DNA from: Brassica napus
Taxonomy: Eukaryota > Streptophyta > Magnoliopsida > Brassicales > Brassicaceae
NCBI RefSeq assembly: GCF_020379485.1
Contig: NC_063446.1
Span: 12,385,597 to 12,449,596 of the forward strand
DNA length: 64,000 bases
Reading direction: 5' to 3'
The notes under the pieces are model-generated. The model did not search any database. It was not told where the DNA came from and saw only the letters and a list, made by a program, of their open reading frames with translations. Shown piece by piece: positions 36,291 to 46,873 of this stretch. The position numbers were made by a program, and so were the translations under genes. The number at the start of each line of letters is the position of its first letter. Positions within the stretch are counted from its first letter, which is position 1.

Positions 36291-37851
36291 CATAGGCAAT
36301 GACCTGACCTTCCTGCATCAGTACACATCCCAATCCGGTGCCTGACGCATCAGTGTAAACATCATATGGTATCCCTGGCCTCGGGAGTACCAAAACAGGC
36401 GCATGGGTCAGCTGTCTCTTCAACTCAATGAAACTCCTCGAGCAATCGTCTGTCCAATCAAACTCGGTGTCTTTTCCTGTTAGCCGTGTCATTGGCTTTG
36501 CAATGCTAGCAAAATTTTTGACATACTTTCTGTAGTATCCTGCCAAACCGAGAAAACTGCGGATCTCCGTCGCATTCTTAGGTGTCGGCCACTCTGAAAT
36601 GGCGCTAATCTTCTCCTGATCTACGGCAACTCCTGCTTCTGAAACCACGTGACCCAAAAATCCAATCTTCTTCTGCCAAAAGCTACACTTACTCAGCTTG
36701 GCAAATAACTGATGCTCCCGAAGTTTACCCAACACAATCCGCAAATGTTCAGCATGCTCCTCTCTACTCCGAGAATAAACCAAGATGTCATCTATGAAAA
36801 CGATCACACACTTATCCAAGTGCTCACGAAACACATCATTCATAAGCTTCATGAACGCTGCCGGTGCGTTCGTCAATCCAAATGGCATCACCACAAACTC
36901 ATAGTGCCCATAGCGTGTACGGAAGGCCGTCTTCCGCACATCTCTATCAGCTATCGCAATCTGGTGGTATCCCGATGCCAAGTCAATCTTAGAGAACCAT
37001 GAAGCTCCCTGCAACTGGTCCAACAACTCGTCGATACGCGGGAGCGGGTACTTATTCTTGATGGTCACTTTGTTCAAACCTCTGTAATCTATACAAAGTC
37101 TGAAACTCCCATCTTTCTTCTTCACAAACAACACTGGTGCTCCCCACGGTGACGTACTCGGCCTGATAAACCCCTTATCAGATAGCTCCTCCAATTGTTT
37201 CTTTAACTCTGCCATCTCAGTTGGTGCGAGACGGTATGGAGCTCGTGAAATTGGTGCTGCTCCTGGCTCTACTTCTATTGTAAGAACGTCCGCCCTAGCT
37301 GGTGGTGGCCCTTTTAAAGGCTCAAAGACATCCTCGTACTCGGCGACCACTGGTATATCATGCAGCTTCTGCTGACCGTCCTCCTTAACCATCGAAATGG
37401 TTGCCAAAAATCCCTCTGCTCCACTTTCCAATAATTCTTCTGCACGCAACATGGAGACGATAGGAATTTCCCGGTGTGTCTGAATTCCCTCGCAAATGAT
37501 CTTTCCTCCTTCTCTAGGGATATTAACTCTTGCCTTCGGACAATCCAAGACTACTCGATGTCGCGACAGCCAATCCATCCCAAGTATGACATCGTAGGAG
37601 CTCATCTCCATCTCTGTCAAATCTCCGAGCAACTCGACTCCTCCAAGTAGAACTGGTACATCGTGATGAATGCCAACTGCACCCAACTTCTCCGTGCCGG
37701 CAGTCTGGATCTGCTTAGCCTTCGGTTCAAAGACTCCCCGAAAAGACCAAGACTGGACTAAGCGCGGACTCACAAAACTATGAGAGGCTCCAGTGTCGAA
37801 TAAGGTATAAGCTGACTCTCCTCCAACTAAAACCGATCCTACACGAGATTT
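36244..37851 (-). pseudogene. Chromovirus Pol, first part: protease, reverse transcriptase, start of RNase H
   Basis: The open frame starts directly after the TAG-TAA pair that ends gag, in the same register. The protease active site is [12 protein letters not shown] (about residues 17-28). The RT domain has [39 protein letters not shown], the polymerase motif [12 protein letters not shown] (FIDD in place of YxDD) and FLGHVVS. RNase H begins with [16 protein letters not shown]. The frame ends early at DQLSYS because of a one-base shift near 36270. The sequence continues in the next frame with [13 protein letters not shown]. All catalytic Asp of the RT palm are kept. Confidence 0.9.
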
Positions 37852-37854
37852 TTA

Positions 37855-39312
37855 CTAACTACACATGACAACCACGAGCCAAAATACCCAAACACAAACA
37901 AGTATGAAAAAGTCACATACCGCTATCGGTTCAACTCCTTGGGAATCTCCAACCGTAAAACACCGTGGAGCGATGGCTAGACGCTTCGGTGGTGGTGGAA
38001 GTGCCGCATTGCCCTTCCTTGGGCAATCTCTGATGAAGTGACCTGGCTGACCACAGCCAAAGCAAACATGTGCCGCTGCTGGTGCTGCTGGTGCTGCAAT
38101 CTGTCTGACTGGTGGCGTATCCAATGGCCTAGCTCGACAAAACTTCGCAATGTGTCCAATCCTACCGCAAGTAAGACACCTCATACACTGCCCACTGTGA
38201 CTGCGATGGCAACGAGGACATATCGGTAATCCCGACGGGTCCCCTGCTCTCCTTTGAGACTCTGGAGCTTTTCCAGACTTAACATGAACTGCTTTGGCGA
38301 GTTCCTTCTCCTCCGCCAAGCCTGCCTCCTGCTCGGCAGCTTTCTCCACCAAATCTCCCAACCGGTGGTGAGTGACTACGCGACACCTGTTACGAATCTC
38401 CACTCGCATCCCACTCAAAAACTTTCTAATCAAGTCTTCTTCTGAAATGCCCACTCCTGCAAATCTGCGAAGTTGGTTGAACACAACCTCATACTCCCTG
38501 ATAGACATCTCTCCCTGGCTTACATGCTCGAACTCGCACTTCTTCCTATCCATCGCTTCCTTCGGAAAGTATTTCCTATCGAACTCTCGAATGAAATCAG
38601 CGAAAGTAAGTCTCTCTGGCCCAAAATGGCTCAATCGTATTCCCTCCCACCATATAAGAGCATCTCCACGAAGGTACTGCATAGTCAATCGGAGCGACAA
38701 CTCTGGTGGACACTCAATAATCTCCAGTTTCCGCTGCAAGGCTAACTTCCAATCGTGTGCAGCCACAGCATCCACTGTCCCGCTAAAATGCTCCATCTCC
38801 ATGTTTCTCATCTGACATGTCAGCCTGTAGAACCTCTCATTATAAACCGGGTAAACATGAGGTCGCGGTGGTGGTGGCGGTAGATCCTGAACACCATGAG
38901 CAAACTGCTGAACTGGACCCTGCTGCAGAGGAACCTGTGGAAGGGGAACCTGCTGAACGGGATCCTGATGATCATGCTGAGCTGGAATCTGCTGATCTTG
39001 TTGGACATGAACCAGTGGAACTTGCTGAACCTGAATCTGCGGTCCCTGCTGAACGGCAGCCATCTGACGAGCAACCTCCTGAGCAGCTACTCGGGCGGCC
39101 TCCTGAGCGGCCTGCCTGGCTGCTTCCTGGGCAATCTGCTGAAGTGCCTCCTGAGCGGCCTGTCTAGCGGCATCCTGAACCATCTGTCTCAATGCATCCT
39201 GATCAACTGGTGGAGCCGCGGGTGGTGGAACTGCGGGCTGCTCATGCTCATCCACATTGTCTCTAACGGCTCTGGCGGTCTGGGCACGTGTGGTTCTTCT
39301 CCTTGGCGGCAT
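37855..39312 (-). CDS. Chromovirus Gag
   Basis: 485 codons. It opens with a basic stretch (PPRRRTTRAQTARAV), followed by an Ala/Gln-rich helix (about residues 38-100) and a Gln/Pro linker. The capsid domain spans about residues 155-320 (WKLALQRKLEIIECP, LIWWEGIRL, FIREFDRKYFP). Two CCHC zinc knuckles (CLTCGRIGHIAKFC and CFGCGQPGHFIRDC) follow a CPRCHRSHSGQC half-motif. The last 21 residues form an unexpected hydrophobic tail starting CDFFILVCVWVF. It is then closed by TAG, and the next codon is TAA. The pol frame continues in the same register after these stops. Confidence 0.92.
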   Translation of the reverse strand: MPPRRRTTRAQTARAVRDNVDEHEQPAVPPPAAPPVDQDALRQMVQDAARQAAQEALQQIAQEAARQAAQEAARVAAQEVARQMAAVQQGPQIQVQQVPLVHVQQDQQIPAQHDHQDPVQQVPLPQVPLQQGPVQQFAHGVQDLPPPPPRPHVYPVYNERFYRLTCQMRNMEMEHFSGTVDAVAAHDWKLALQRKLEIIECPPELSLRLTMQYLRGDALIWWEGIRLSHFGPERLTFADFIREFDRKYFPKEAMDRKKCEFEHVSQGEMSIREYEVVFNQLRRFAGVGISEEDLIRKFLSGMRVEIRNRCRVVTHHRLGDLVEKAAEQEAGLAEEKELAKAVHVKSGKAPESQRRAGDPSGLPICPRCHRSHSGQCMRCLTCGRIGHIAKFCRARPLDTPPVRQIAAPAAPAAAHVCFGCGQPGHFIRDCPRKGNAALPPPPKRLAIAPRCFTVGDSQGVEPIAVCDFFILVCVWVFWLVVVMCS

Positions 39313-39520
39313 CTAAAAGGAAAGCGAAAAGTTAACTTACGCTGAACTTTGGATACCAACATTTAAGGAGCAGTGATATCGAACGGAAAGGTGCTATTAT
39401 TTTTTATTTTCAAAATTCCCAAATCCCCGAAAATATTTTGAAATCGTTTAAAACTGTCAAAACCGAATAAAACCAGGTCTCCAAAAATCGCCATCCCGGG
39501 TCGGAGCCGGGACGGAACCC

Positions 39521-39532
39521 GCTCTGATACCA
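39521..39532 (-). promoter_or_regulatory. Primer-binding site, initiator tRNA-Met
   Basis: Minus-strand TGGTATCAGAGC, four bases inside the 5' LTR. It pairs with all 12 terminal bases of initiator tRNA-Met including CCA, including the copy at 5202-5272 in this window. Confidence 0.9.
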
Positions 39533-39535
39533 AAT

Positions 39536-41453
39536 TGTGACACCCGCCACTTTCAAAATATAATAAATTGATAAAAGCGGAAATAAAATAATAATACAAC
39601 TCAAATAATAATAATCTTCATATAATATAAAAGTCAATACGGTAACAAAAGGCCTAAAAGCCCAACATCGATAACATCCGAAATATAAAATACGATATAA
39701 ACCGAAAGTCTGAAATAGGAATAACATAGACGATAAAAGTCCAAAGGCCTAAAGGCCCGATAAAGATAAAAGCGGTAAAAGCGATAGAAGCCCAAAAGCC
39801 CAATAGCACCGGTCCGATAATCACTCCTGCTCATCGGTCTCACCTAAAAGGGGGAAAGAATGAGGGGTGAGCGACAGGGGAATCGCTCAGCGAGGTATGG
39901 GATGCTACCCCGAAGTCCATGGACCCGGACATAGCACTCCGAATAAATATAATTTAATTCTAATGCATGTCAAACACAGTACCTAAAGTACTCAAGCAAC
40001 AAACAATGGTCCTAGCGAGGTGCGCACTCGCCGCCCACTAACAGGCCAAAACACTACCGAAAAGGTGCTCGGTTCATACACACACCGAAAAAGTGCTCGG
40101 TAACACACGCCCGTAGACGATTTATCGACACTTCCAGTCTACAGCTCAACCGGTCGACTAAAGTTGGCTGTGACCTCCATACAATCCGGCATACAGCAGT
40201 CCGACTCTGTATCCGTCTCCAAACAAAAACAATCCTAGCTAAGAATTTACATTAAGTGAAACAATCAATGTTGAATCCTCTAACCCCCTAGTTCCGGTTT
40301 ATGCAAAGAACCTAAAACTAAACAAGCAATGATAGACTCGATTTCACACAGACGGAACACATTAGAAATAAATTATACTTATTCGAGGTCCTAAGCCGAA
40401 TAAGAGGAGTTCGGGAATAGACCCTCACCTTAGCAACAATAAGAGGTGGTATCTATGAACTCCAGCTGCTCAAATGGACTCCAAATCTGAAATCAGATCG
40501 AAATTTCGAGTCAGAACGCCTTTCGAACGGTTTAAAACGGGTATTTACGGGAAAGTCAACTCGCTGGTCAAAGATTAATTATTTAATTAATTAATTAATT
40601 AATTAATTAATTAATTAATTAATTAATCCGGTTTTCCCTAACCGATTTCCAATTGATTTTAACCGACCGGTTTAACCTAACCGAATCGAAATCGATTTAA
40701 ACCGGTCAAACCACCGGTTGACCGAGTCACCGAGTTGACTCACCGGGTCGACTCGGCCGAGTTGGCGAGTCGCCGGCGAGTCACCGGTGTCGGTCACCGG
40801 CGGCGTCGCGGCGGCTTACCGGAAAGTCAACGGCGGCGACGGCGGCGAGGCGGCGACGCGGCGGCAGCTTCCCGGCGGCGAACGGACGGTGGTCGGTCAC
40901 GGCGGCTCCGGCGAACTTTGGTCGGAGACGGCGGCGCGTGGCCGGAACTCGCGGTGGCTCCGGCGGACGGCGGTGGCGCGTGTGGTTCACGCGTGCGCCG
41001 AGGCGAATCTTCGGGAGGCGCGTGCGGCTTCGTCCGGGCTCCGTTTGAGACGTGGTTGGTGTCTACGGCTTCGTCTCGACGAGAGGAACACGATGATGGC
41101 CTTGGATGTACGAGATGATCAATGGTTAGGAAGTTATGGGTGATTTACTAAACGGAAACGAAAATGAGCTTAAGAAATGCGGTTTTCGGCGGTTACCTAG
41201 GGCGTTTATCGGTGGTGGCAGGCTGAACGTGATCACGGCACACGGTTGCTCCGGCGACGAGCTCAGGTGAGCTTTCTCTCTCTTTCTCTCTTTCTTTCTC
41301 TCTCTCTCTCTCTCTCCCTCTCTCTCTCTTTCTCTTTAAAGAAGTTGGGGATGGTGGAGATGGTGGGTGTGGTGGGGATGGTGGAGATGGTGGGAGTGGT
41401 GGGGATGGTGGAGATGGTGGAGATAGTGGGGATAGTGGAGGTGGGTCATTACA
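39536..41453 (-). repeat. Right (5') LTR of the chromovirus
   Basis: Collinear with the left LTR and about 18 bp longer, mainly because the (AATT)n run has about four more units. I find only about five substitutions by eye over 1.9 kb, for example TGTAAC/TGTGAC at the outer end. Confidence 0.95.
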
Positions 41454-42168
41454 GATACACGGTAGAGGAGGAAAGGCAGCTCTTCAGTTTGCCCAGTTCC
41501 ATAAGGAGTGTCAGCTTTACATTGAAAATATTGCTGAGCTCGCAACACAATACTACATCAATCCTTTAACAGGTCAGCCTAATGTGACTGGGCTGATACT
41601 TGCCGGTTTAGGAGATCTGAAGACTGAGTTGAGGCAGTCGCATATGTTTGATCCAAGGCTTGAGACGAAGATCCTGAAAGTGGTGCATGTATCACTTGGA
41701 GGAGACTACGGTTTCAGCCGAGCTATAGAGATGTCATCTGAACTACTAGGAGGTGTACGCTACATTCAAGAGAAGCGTTTGATAAGGAGGTTATTTCAGG
41801 AGTTAAGGCTGGAGAACGGGAAGTACGTCATTGGTGTGGATGATACGTTGAACACTCTGGGTGCTATTGAGACGCTGATTGTGTGGCAAGATCTTGCTAT
41901 CAACAGATATGTGTTGAATAATAATGCAACAGGCGAAACCGTGATAAGATACATGGACAGTGAACAAGAAGGCAACGAAGAGAACTTCAGAGATGGTAAC
42001 ATTGAATTGGTTGTGATGGAGAATACTCCGTTAGTGGAGTGGCTGGCAAATGAACACAAACGTTTTGGTTGTGTCCTAGAGTTTGTTACGGACAATTCAA
42101 ATGAAGGTTCTCAGTTTCGCAAAGGTTTTGGAGGGATCGGAGGGATCCTTCGTCACAATATTAACTGA

Positions 42169-43949
42169 TGAAACCTCACTTTTTCCAAAAAAATGTACGG
42201 GATCTCTTAAATCTTGTGTTCTTTTTCTTTTCTTTTTAGCTTACTTTCCAAAAGGTGTTAACTTTATGAAATAATTCGTTTATTTAAGCATGATGTACTA
42301 TAGCATAAATTTCGCATAGATATTTCAGCTTGTGGATTTAATTTCAGTCAAACACCGAATGGACTTGATTGCCTCTGGCCCAAATACGTCTTCCCATGTC
42401 GGCTCATGTACCTGAAGGAAGAAGGAAGCCGAAGTCTCAGCCCAAGCTATCTCATGGGCAATATATTTTACCAAAGGCAATGTATGTAATTGGCATTTAA
42501 ACAATGGGCAATACGACGCGACATTATGTACACTTAGATTTTTTCTCCGCGCGATTATGCCTTTTGAATTTATGTCTTGAGTAAATTTTATACATTTTAG
42601 AATATTTGTTTTTGTAAACTTATAAAAATATTTTTCTTAATTATGTGCGACTAAAAAGAGTTGAAATATTAAAATATGCATTGTGTCTTTCAAGCAACTT
42701 TAAATTTTGGAAAATAGTATTCTACAAATTTGATATAAACAAAACAAATTTTCTAAAATAACTTTCAAAAGATCTATTTAGGCATTCAGAAATATAGTTT
42801 CTTAAAAAGTGTCTAACTATATCGCATACATATTTTTTGAATATTAAAATATGTTTATTAAAGTTGTTGTACCTGATATTCGAAACTTTATGACATTCTC
42901 TTAGACCAAAATATGTGTTCTAAGTACTTTCCACACTTCACTATCACCAACTCAATGTTTAAAACTAATATGTAACCAGAGACATATGCACTTAAGGATT
43001 AATGAATTCATATACCCAGCTGACTTTTAATTTTGTATAGATTTTTTTTTTTTGAACAACAATTTTGTATAGATAATTAACTAAAATCTTGGTTGTTTTT
43101 AAGAAATGTGCTTATAATTCAATTTTTGGCACATTGCTTTCTTATTTGATCTAATAGAAAGGATAACAACCTACTTTAAATATTTATATATATATATATA
43201 TACACAGTAAAAATTCTTTAAATTAATAATATTGGTATTTTATTAATTTATAGAGTTATTAATTTACAAAAAGTTTCCTTTTTAGATTTTTCTATTTTAA
43301 GATATATTTTCTATAAAATAAAAAATATTTGATTTTAGTGTATATACATTAATATATTGGTGTATATAAAATATGTCTTATAGAATGCAGTTTTAGATAT
43401 AATTTTACTAAACCTCGTCTAAATATATTAAGCGTTAAGAAATATAAAGATAATTCAATTATGAATGTTCCGAAACATTTTTACTCAAGTCATCATGAGT
43501 ACCGTGAAAGAAATGATTGTAATAATCTGTAGTAGTTCTTTACTTCCCAAATGTTGCAATGAATCTACAAATCTGATCAAAACCCGCTGTGAGGACGTGA
43601 GGACAGATTTTTTACATGTAGAATTTACTACCTTCTCACAATAAACACCACACAGCCCCCAAACTACAATGAAAGAAGACGTAAAACACTTTCAAAACTT
43701 TAAAGTTTCTATCTTCATATATAGAAGATATGTTATATCCCAAGATTTGCACTCAGATGCCTCGGGCTTGGGAAAATCAGAGAAGTGGTTGGGGTAAAAG
43801 AGTCTCAGTGAGGCATTTCCGTACTGGTTTTGTCGACCATTCGTATATTGTATTGTTCGTAGACTCTTCCTCTGTTATCTGGCCACCACTATTACGTTTG
43901 TTTCTCACTTTTCGGCTGACATAAAATAGAACAGTCAGCAAAACTACAA
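42169..43949. other. Intergenic, AT-rich
   Basis: No gene seen. A (TA)n run at about 43187-43202. The patch at about 42350-42490 is less AT-rich but has no recognisable frame. Confidence 0.5.
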
Positions 43950-44560
43950 CTAATGTTTTTCTAAGGGAAATATAATATGATTGTACCTGAAACGGACACG
44001 TTTGAGGTCGGTAACACCACTGGCTAAGGCTGTAAGAATGATGTAGACGTCAGGCGCATCTTTCTCAACCCATTCATTCTCGTTATGTGCTTCAGTCGAT
44101 GCTTCTCCATTTCCAAGTACAGGTGTAATGGTCCAATTAGAAAACATTGTGGCATTTACACCATTTTGCTCGCGTTCCCATTTGGTTGGTTTAAGATATT
44201 ATAAGGGTCAACGCGGCCTGGACTGGAACCAAATGAATCAAGGGACCGAGGAGGCTTCACAGTTTGAGCTGATCGAACAGGTAATATTTCAGCCATGTCT
44301 TTCACCTGCATAATTTCAGTGATGCTGATAACGGAGACATAAGAGATCACTCGTACTCGCATAAAGAATATTACTATTTTTGAGCTTTGAAATTACTTAT
44401 GCGGTAAGAGATATGATAACCCTTCTTTTTTGTTGCCGCACATCTTGTCGTTTCTTCGCTAGAGATTGTAAACGCCTCTTTGAGCTACTTGGCTGTTTTT
44501 CCAGCTCAACTTCTTGGAACTGGGCCTTTCTTGTAAGACTGGTAAGAAAAAGCCAGCACC
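43950..44560 (-). pseudogene. Fragment of a PRAF-type gene (RCC1-FYVE-BRX protein), BRX end
   Basis: On the minus strand three decayed blocks appear in the right order. A coiled-coil piece at about 44560-44400 (QFQEVELEKQ, LQSLAKKRQDVRQQ) comes first. A linker at about 44300-44165 (VKDMAEILPVRSAQTVKPPR, then FGSSPGRVDPYNILNQPN) follows. Last is half of a BRX domain at about 44080-43987 (NEWVEKDAPDVYIILTALAS, DLKRVRFR), cut by a GT at 43985. The N-terminal PH, RCC1 and FYVE domains are missing, and the blocks are in different frames. It is a relic of a plant PRAF/BRX gene with no function I can defend. Confidence 0.7.
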
Positions 44561-44713
44561 TGCAATAAGATTTTAGTGAAATACATAATCAAACTTATTC
44601 ATCTGCATGATCTCTGTAGTGGATGATTTTTTTTTAGGATGGGATTTCAAAAGAGACAGAATCAGAATCCTTTGCTCTGTAGTTCAAGTTGATCAAAGCA
44701 GACACTGATCTTA

Positions 44714-44884
44714 ACAGCGATTAATATAAGCCGGCTGGTCCATTCTTCTCATGGCTTCAAAGTAATAACCATCCACACAAAGTATGTTTGTGTACTCATC
44801 GTCCCCTAAATTCACCATGGTTTTCGAATTTTCCCATGGTTTACATACAACTGCATCATCACTATCATAATTAATGAAAACCAT
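44714..44884 (-). other. Short conserved-looking reading frame, unknown
   Basis: A 56-residue frame from ATG at 44884 to TAA at 44714. It contains FINYDSDDAVVCKPWENSKT and DEYTNILCVDGYYFEAMRRM. Composition is protein-like, and an upstream CATTACTAG could be a splice acceptor, so it may be the last exon of a lost gene. I do not recognise the family. Confidence 0.35.
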
Positions 44885-45261
44885 ATCGTGTGAAGTGCTA
44901 GTAATGAAAAAAAAACGTTATATGATTCTTTACCGTGTTTAGAAGTCATTCTTTTCCAATAACATGTGTTCTTTTCCGTTCATGATCAAGAACTGCTACC
45001 ATTTTGGGCTATCCAAGGTAAGTCCGGCCCATCTGAAATAAAAATAACATTCTGATATGCGTTAACCAACGATACTTAGTTCTTCACTATCAATGATTAC
45101 ATCCTTACCTCAGATTTAAGGATGTAATCTTGTTCTGTTAAAAGCTCCTTTTTGCTGAGGTTCTCGAAGTGCTCTTTTTTCTAACCCTTCAATCGTTGAA
45201 TGATTCATTAAACACAGAATATTTTGCTTATGATATATATTTTATAAAGAGTACAATTAAA
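44885..45261. other. Intergenic, no gene seen
   Basis: No frame or repeat that I can name. It ends where copy B of the RRS1 3' segment starts. Confidence 0.4.
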
Positions 45262-45843
45262 ATAAACATGTACAATGACAAGAAGGAGAAAAAGAAGTCA
45301 GGAAGATCAGACAAGTTGAAACCTAAGAAAGACATCACTAAGAAGAAGCCTTATGCCAACAAAGCCAAGTGAAGAAGAGACTCTCCACCTTGTTTTATTT
45401 TACTTGCTTATCTCGTAAAACCAAAAAAAAAGAAGATAATTACAAATTTTGTGTTTCGCATCTGTTACTCTATACTTCTGTTATATTTTAGTCTTTCTGA
45501 ACACAAAGATCAAGAAGAGCAATCTCTCTCAGTTTTTATTTCTTACCTTCAAAGAAGGAAGATCTGATCAGTAATAAGCATAAGTGCATTACCTATAACA
45601 AAGAGCAAGATGAATAACTGAAAGCAGCAATCATTAGTATATAAAAGCCACCGAGTAAACAAATCATTGGGGTGATAAATAAATAGTAAGAGCCAAGGGG
45701 AGGATCATAGTTGTCTCCTTTGACAAAGCATAGCTACTAAAGTAGTCTCTAGCCTCCAAGAGTTCCGTTCCACTCTTTCAGAGTGACTCCTCGCTAGCAA
45801 ACCTTTAATGGTTTCAACTTTTAAGGTATATTATATACTATAA
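45262..45843 (+). pseudogene. RRS1 last-exon duplicate (copy B, left part)
   Basis: At 45265-45372 the last RRS1 exon is repeated nearly perfectly, giving [16 protein letters not shown] and [14 protein letters not shown] and a stop. The 3' UTR and the downstream block up to GCAAACCTTTAATG then match 28240-28650. There is no upstream RRS1 sequence, so no RRS1 protein is made. The copy is interrupted after 45843 by the PIF/Harbinger element and resumes at 51506. Confidence 0.9.
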
Positions 45844-46236
45844 GAGCATCCACAATAGTGATACCCATTGTGGAGTCCTTAGGAATAAATTATCTTTTTT
45901 TTTTTTTTTTTTTTTTTTAATAGTTAAGGACTCTTGTGAAAAATGTGTGTACAATGGTGAACCCGAAGTTGGAATCCTTAGGAATAAAAAAATATATTTT
46001 TTTTTTGTTTAGTGAAATATAATTTTTATATATTGAATGATTACATAGAATAACTTAATATAAAATACTAGAAATAAAATTAAAAAATAATAATTAAACA
46101 TATAAATATAACAATTAAAAATAAAAACAATAATTAAACATAAAGATAGAAAAATTCCTAAATAAAAACATGATTAAATATAAAGATTACACATAAGAGT
46201 GTACATAAGATGATTGAATATTAAAATCCAACATGA

Positions 46237-46714
46237 TCATAAATGACCACCTAATGAAGACTCGCCACTCGTTCTGCTCAAGTATTTGCTCAGTATTTCA
46301 GAGCACTCTTTTCTTTCCGGACATACACACATCAATGGAGTAGTTTTCCCATCTCCAACCACATTGAACGCAAATAAGTCTCCTATCTCGCATCTGTTAT
46401 CGAGACAGAACTTTCTCCAGCCTCTTGTGATGTAATACTTGCCGGTTGATTCGCTAAATTGCAAACTCACATTCCATGAATTTCCCTCTTTGTTCACCAG
46501 TATCGTCTCTTTGCATTGTTTGTGCAAAGCAGTAGAACTCGTAGCTCCCACAGGAAGATACTGCAAACAAATAATGTGAAGACACATAATAGATTAAACT
46601 ATTTATTTTACTAACTAAATTGACTCACAAGTTTGTTTTCTTTTAGATTAGAAGCAGTGACCTCAGCCAAAAAACAGTAGTCAAATGAGAAAGAAGACAT
46701 TGCCCCGGTTCGTC
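46237..46714 (-). pseudogene. B3 (REM-type) DNA-binding gene fragment captured in the transposon
   Basis: Two exons, 46714-46629 and 46560-46237, join in phase across a GT-AG intron. Together they give one B3 domain: FLAEVTASNLKENKLYLPVG, CKETILVNKEGNSWNVSLQF, YYITRGWRKFCLDNRCEIGD and LFAFNVVGDGKTTPLMCVCP, ending about 20 residues later. Reproductive-meristem (REM) transcription factors usually have several B3 domains. Only the last one and the stop codon are here, behind the transposase gene and inside the element ends. Confidence 0.85.
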
Positions 46715-46873
46715 CTGAAATAAAAGAAACAATTTCCCACAAAACAATCTCACAAAATTAATCCTTAAGAATATTATAGTAATTTTTTATAAATTGAAAT
46801 TGAAATTTTATTAATTGCATGATACAAAAAAAGATACAATGATAAATATAAAGAAATCAAGAAACACTAATTA

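Larger units (their letters stand above)
32519..41453 (-). mobile_element. Ty3/gypsy chromovirus, Tekay/Del-like, very recent insertion
   Basis: Nearly identical LTRs (32519-34418 and 39536-41453) with an exact 5-bp duplication GATAC on both sides (32514-32518 and 41454-41458). The element is transcribed right to left. The primer-binding site (minus strand TGGTATCAGAGC, 39521-39532) is complementary to initiator tRNA-Met, and a polypurine tract (GTGGGGGAGAA on the minus strand, about 34420-34431) abuts the left LTR. Gag, protease, RT, RNase H, integrase and a C-terminal chromodomain-like region are all present, but gag and pol are separated by two stop codons and pol has one frameshift. It sits inside the eRF1-like frame. 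Confidence 0.95.
32392..42168 (+). pseudogene. eRF1-like reading frame, N-terminal domain missing, split by a retrotransposon
   Basis: Two parts, 32392-32518 and 41454-42168, are separated by the Tekay-like element. Leaving out the element and one copy of the GATAC duplication, they join into 279 codons without a stop. The match is to eukaryotic release factor eRF1: [40 protein letters not shown] and GSQFRKGFGGIGGILR. The first ~130 residues, which hold the NIKS and YxCxxxF stop-codon-reading motifs, are missing. The peptidyl-tRNA hydrolysis motif GGQ reads GGK (HGRGGKAALQF). The C-terminal tail is short. The copy is clearly diverged from normal eRF1. As it stands it is broken by the insertion. 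Whether it was a working gene before is open. Confidence 0.85.

Noticed and set aside
41246..41569. 107-codon frame at the right edge of the chromovirus
   Set aside because: Made of the CT microsatellite and the minisatellite; it crosses the LTR boundary.
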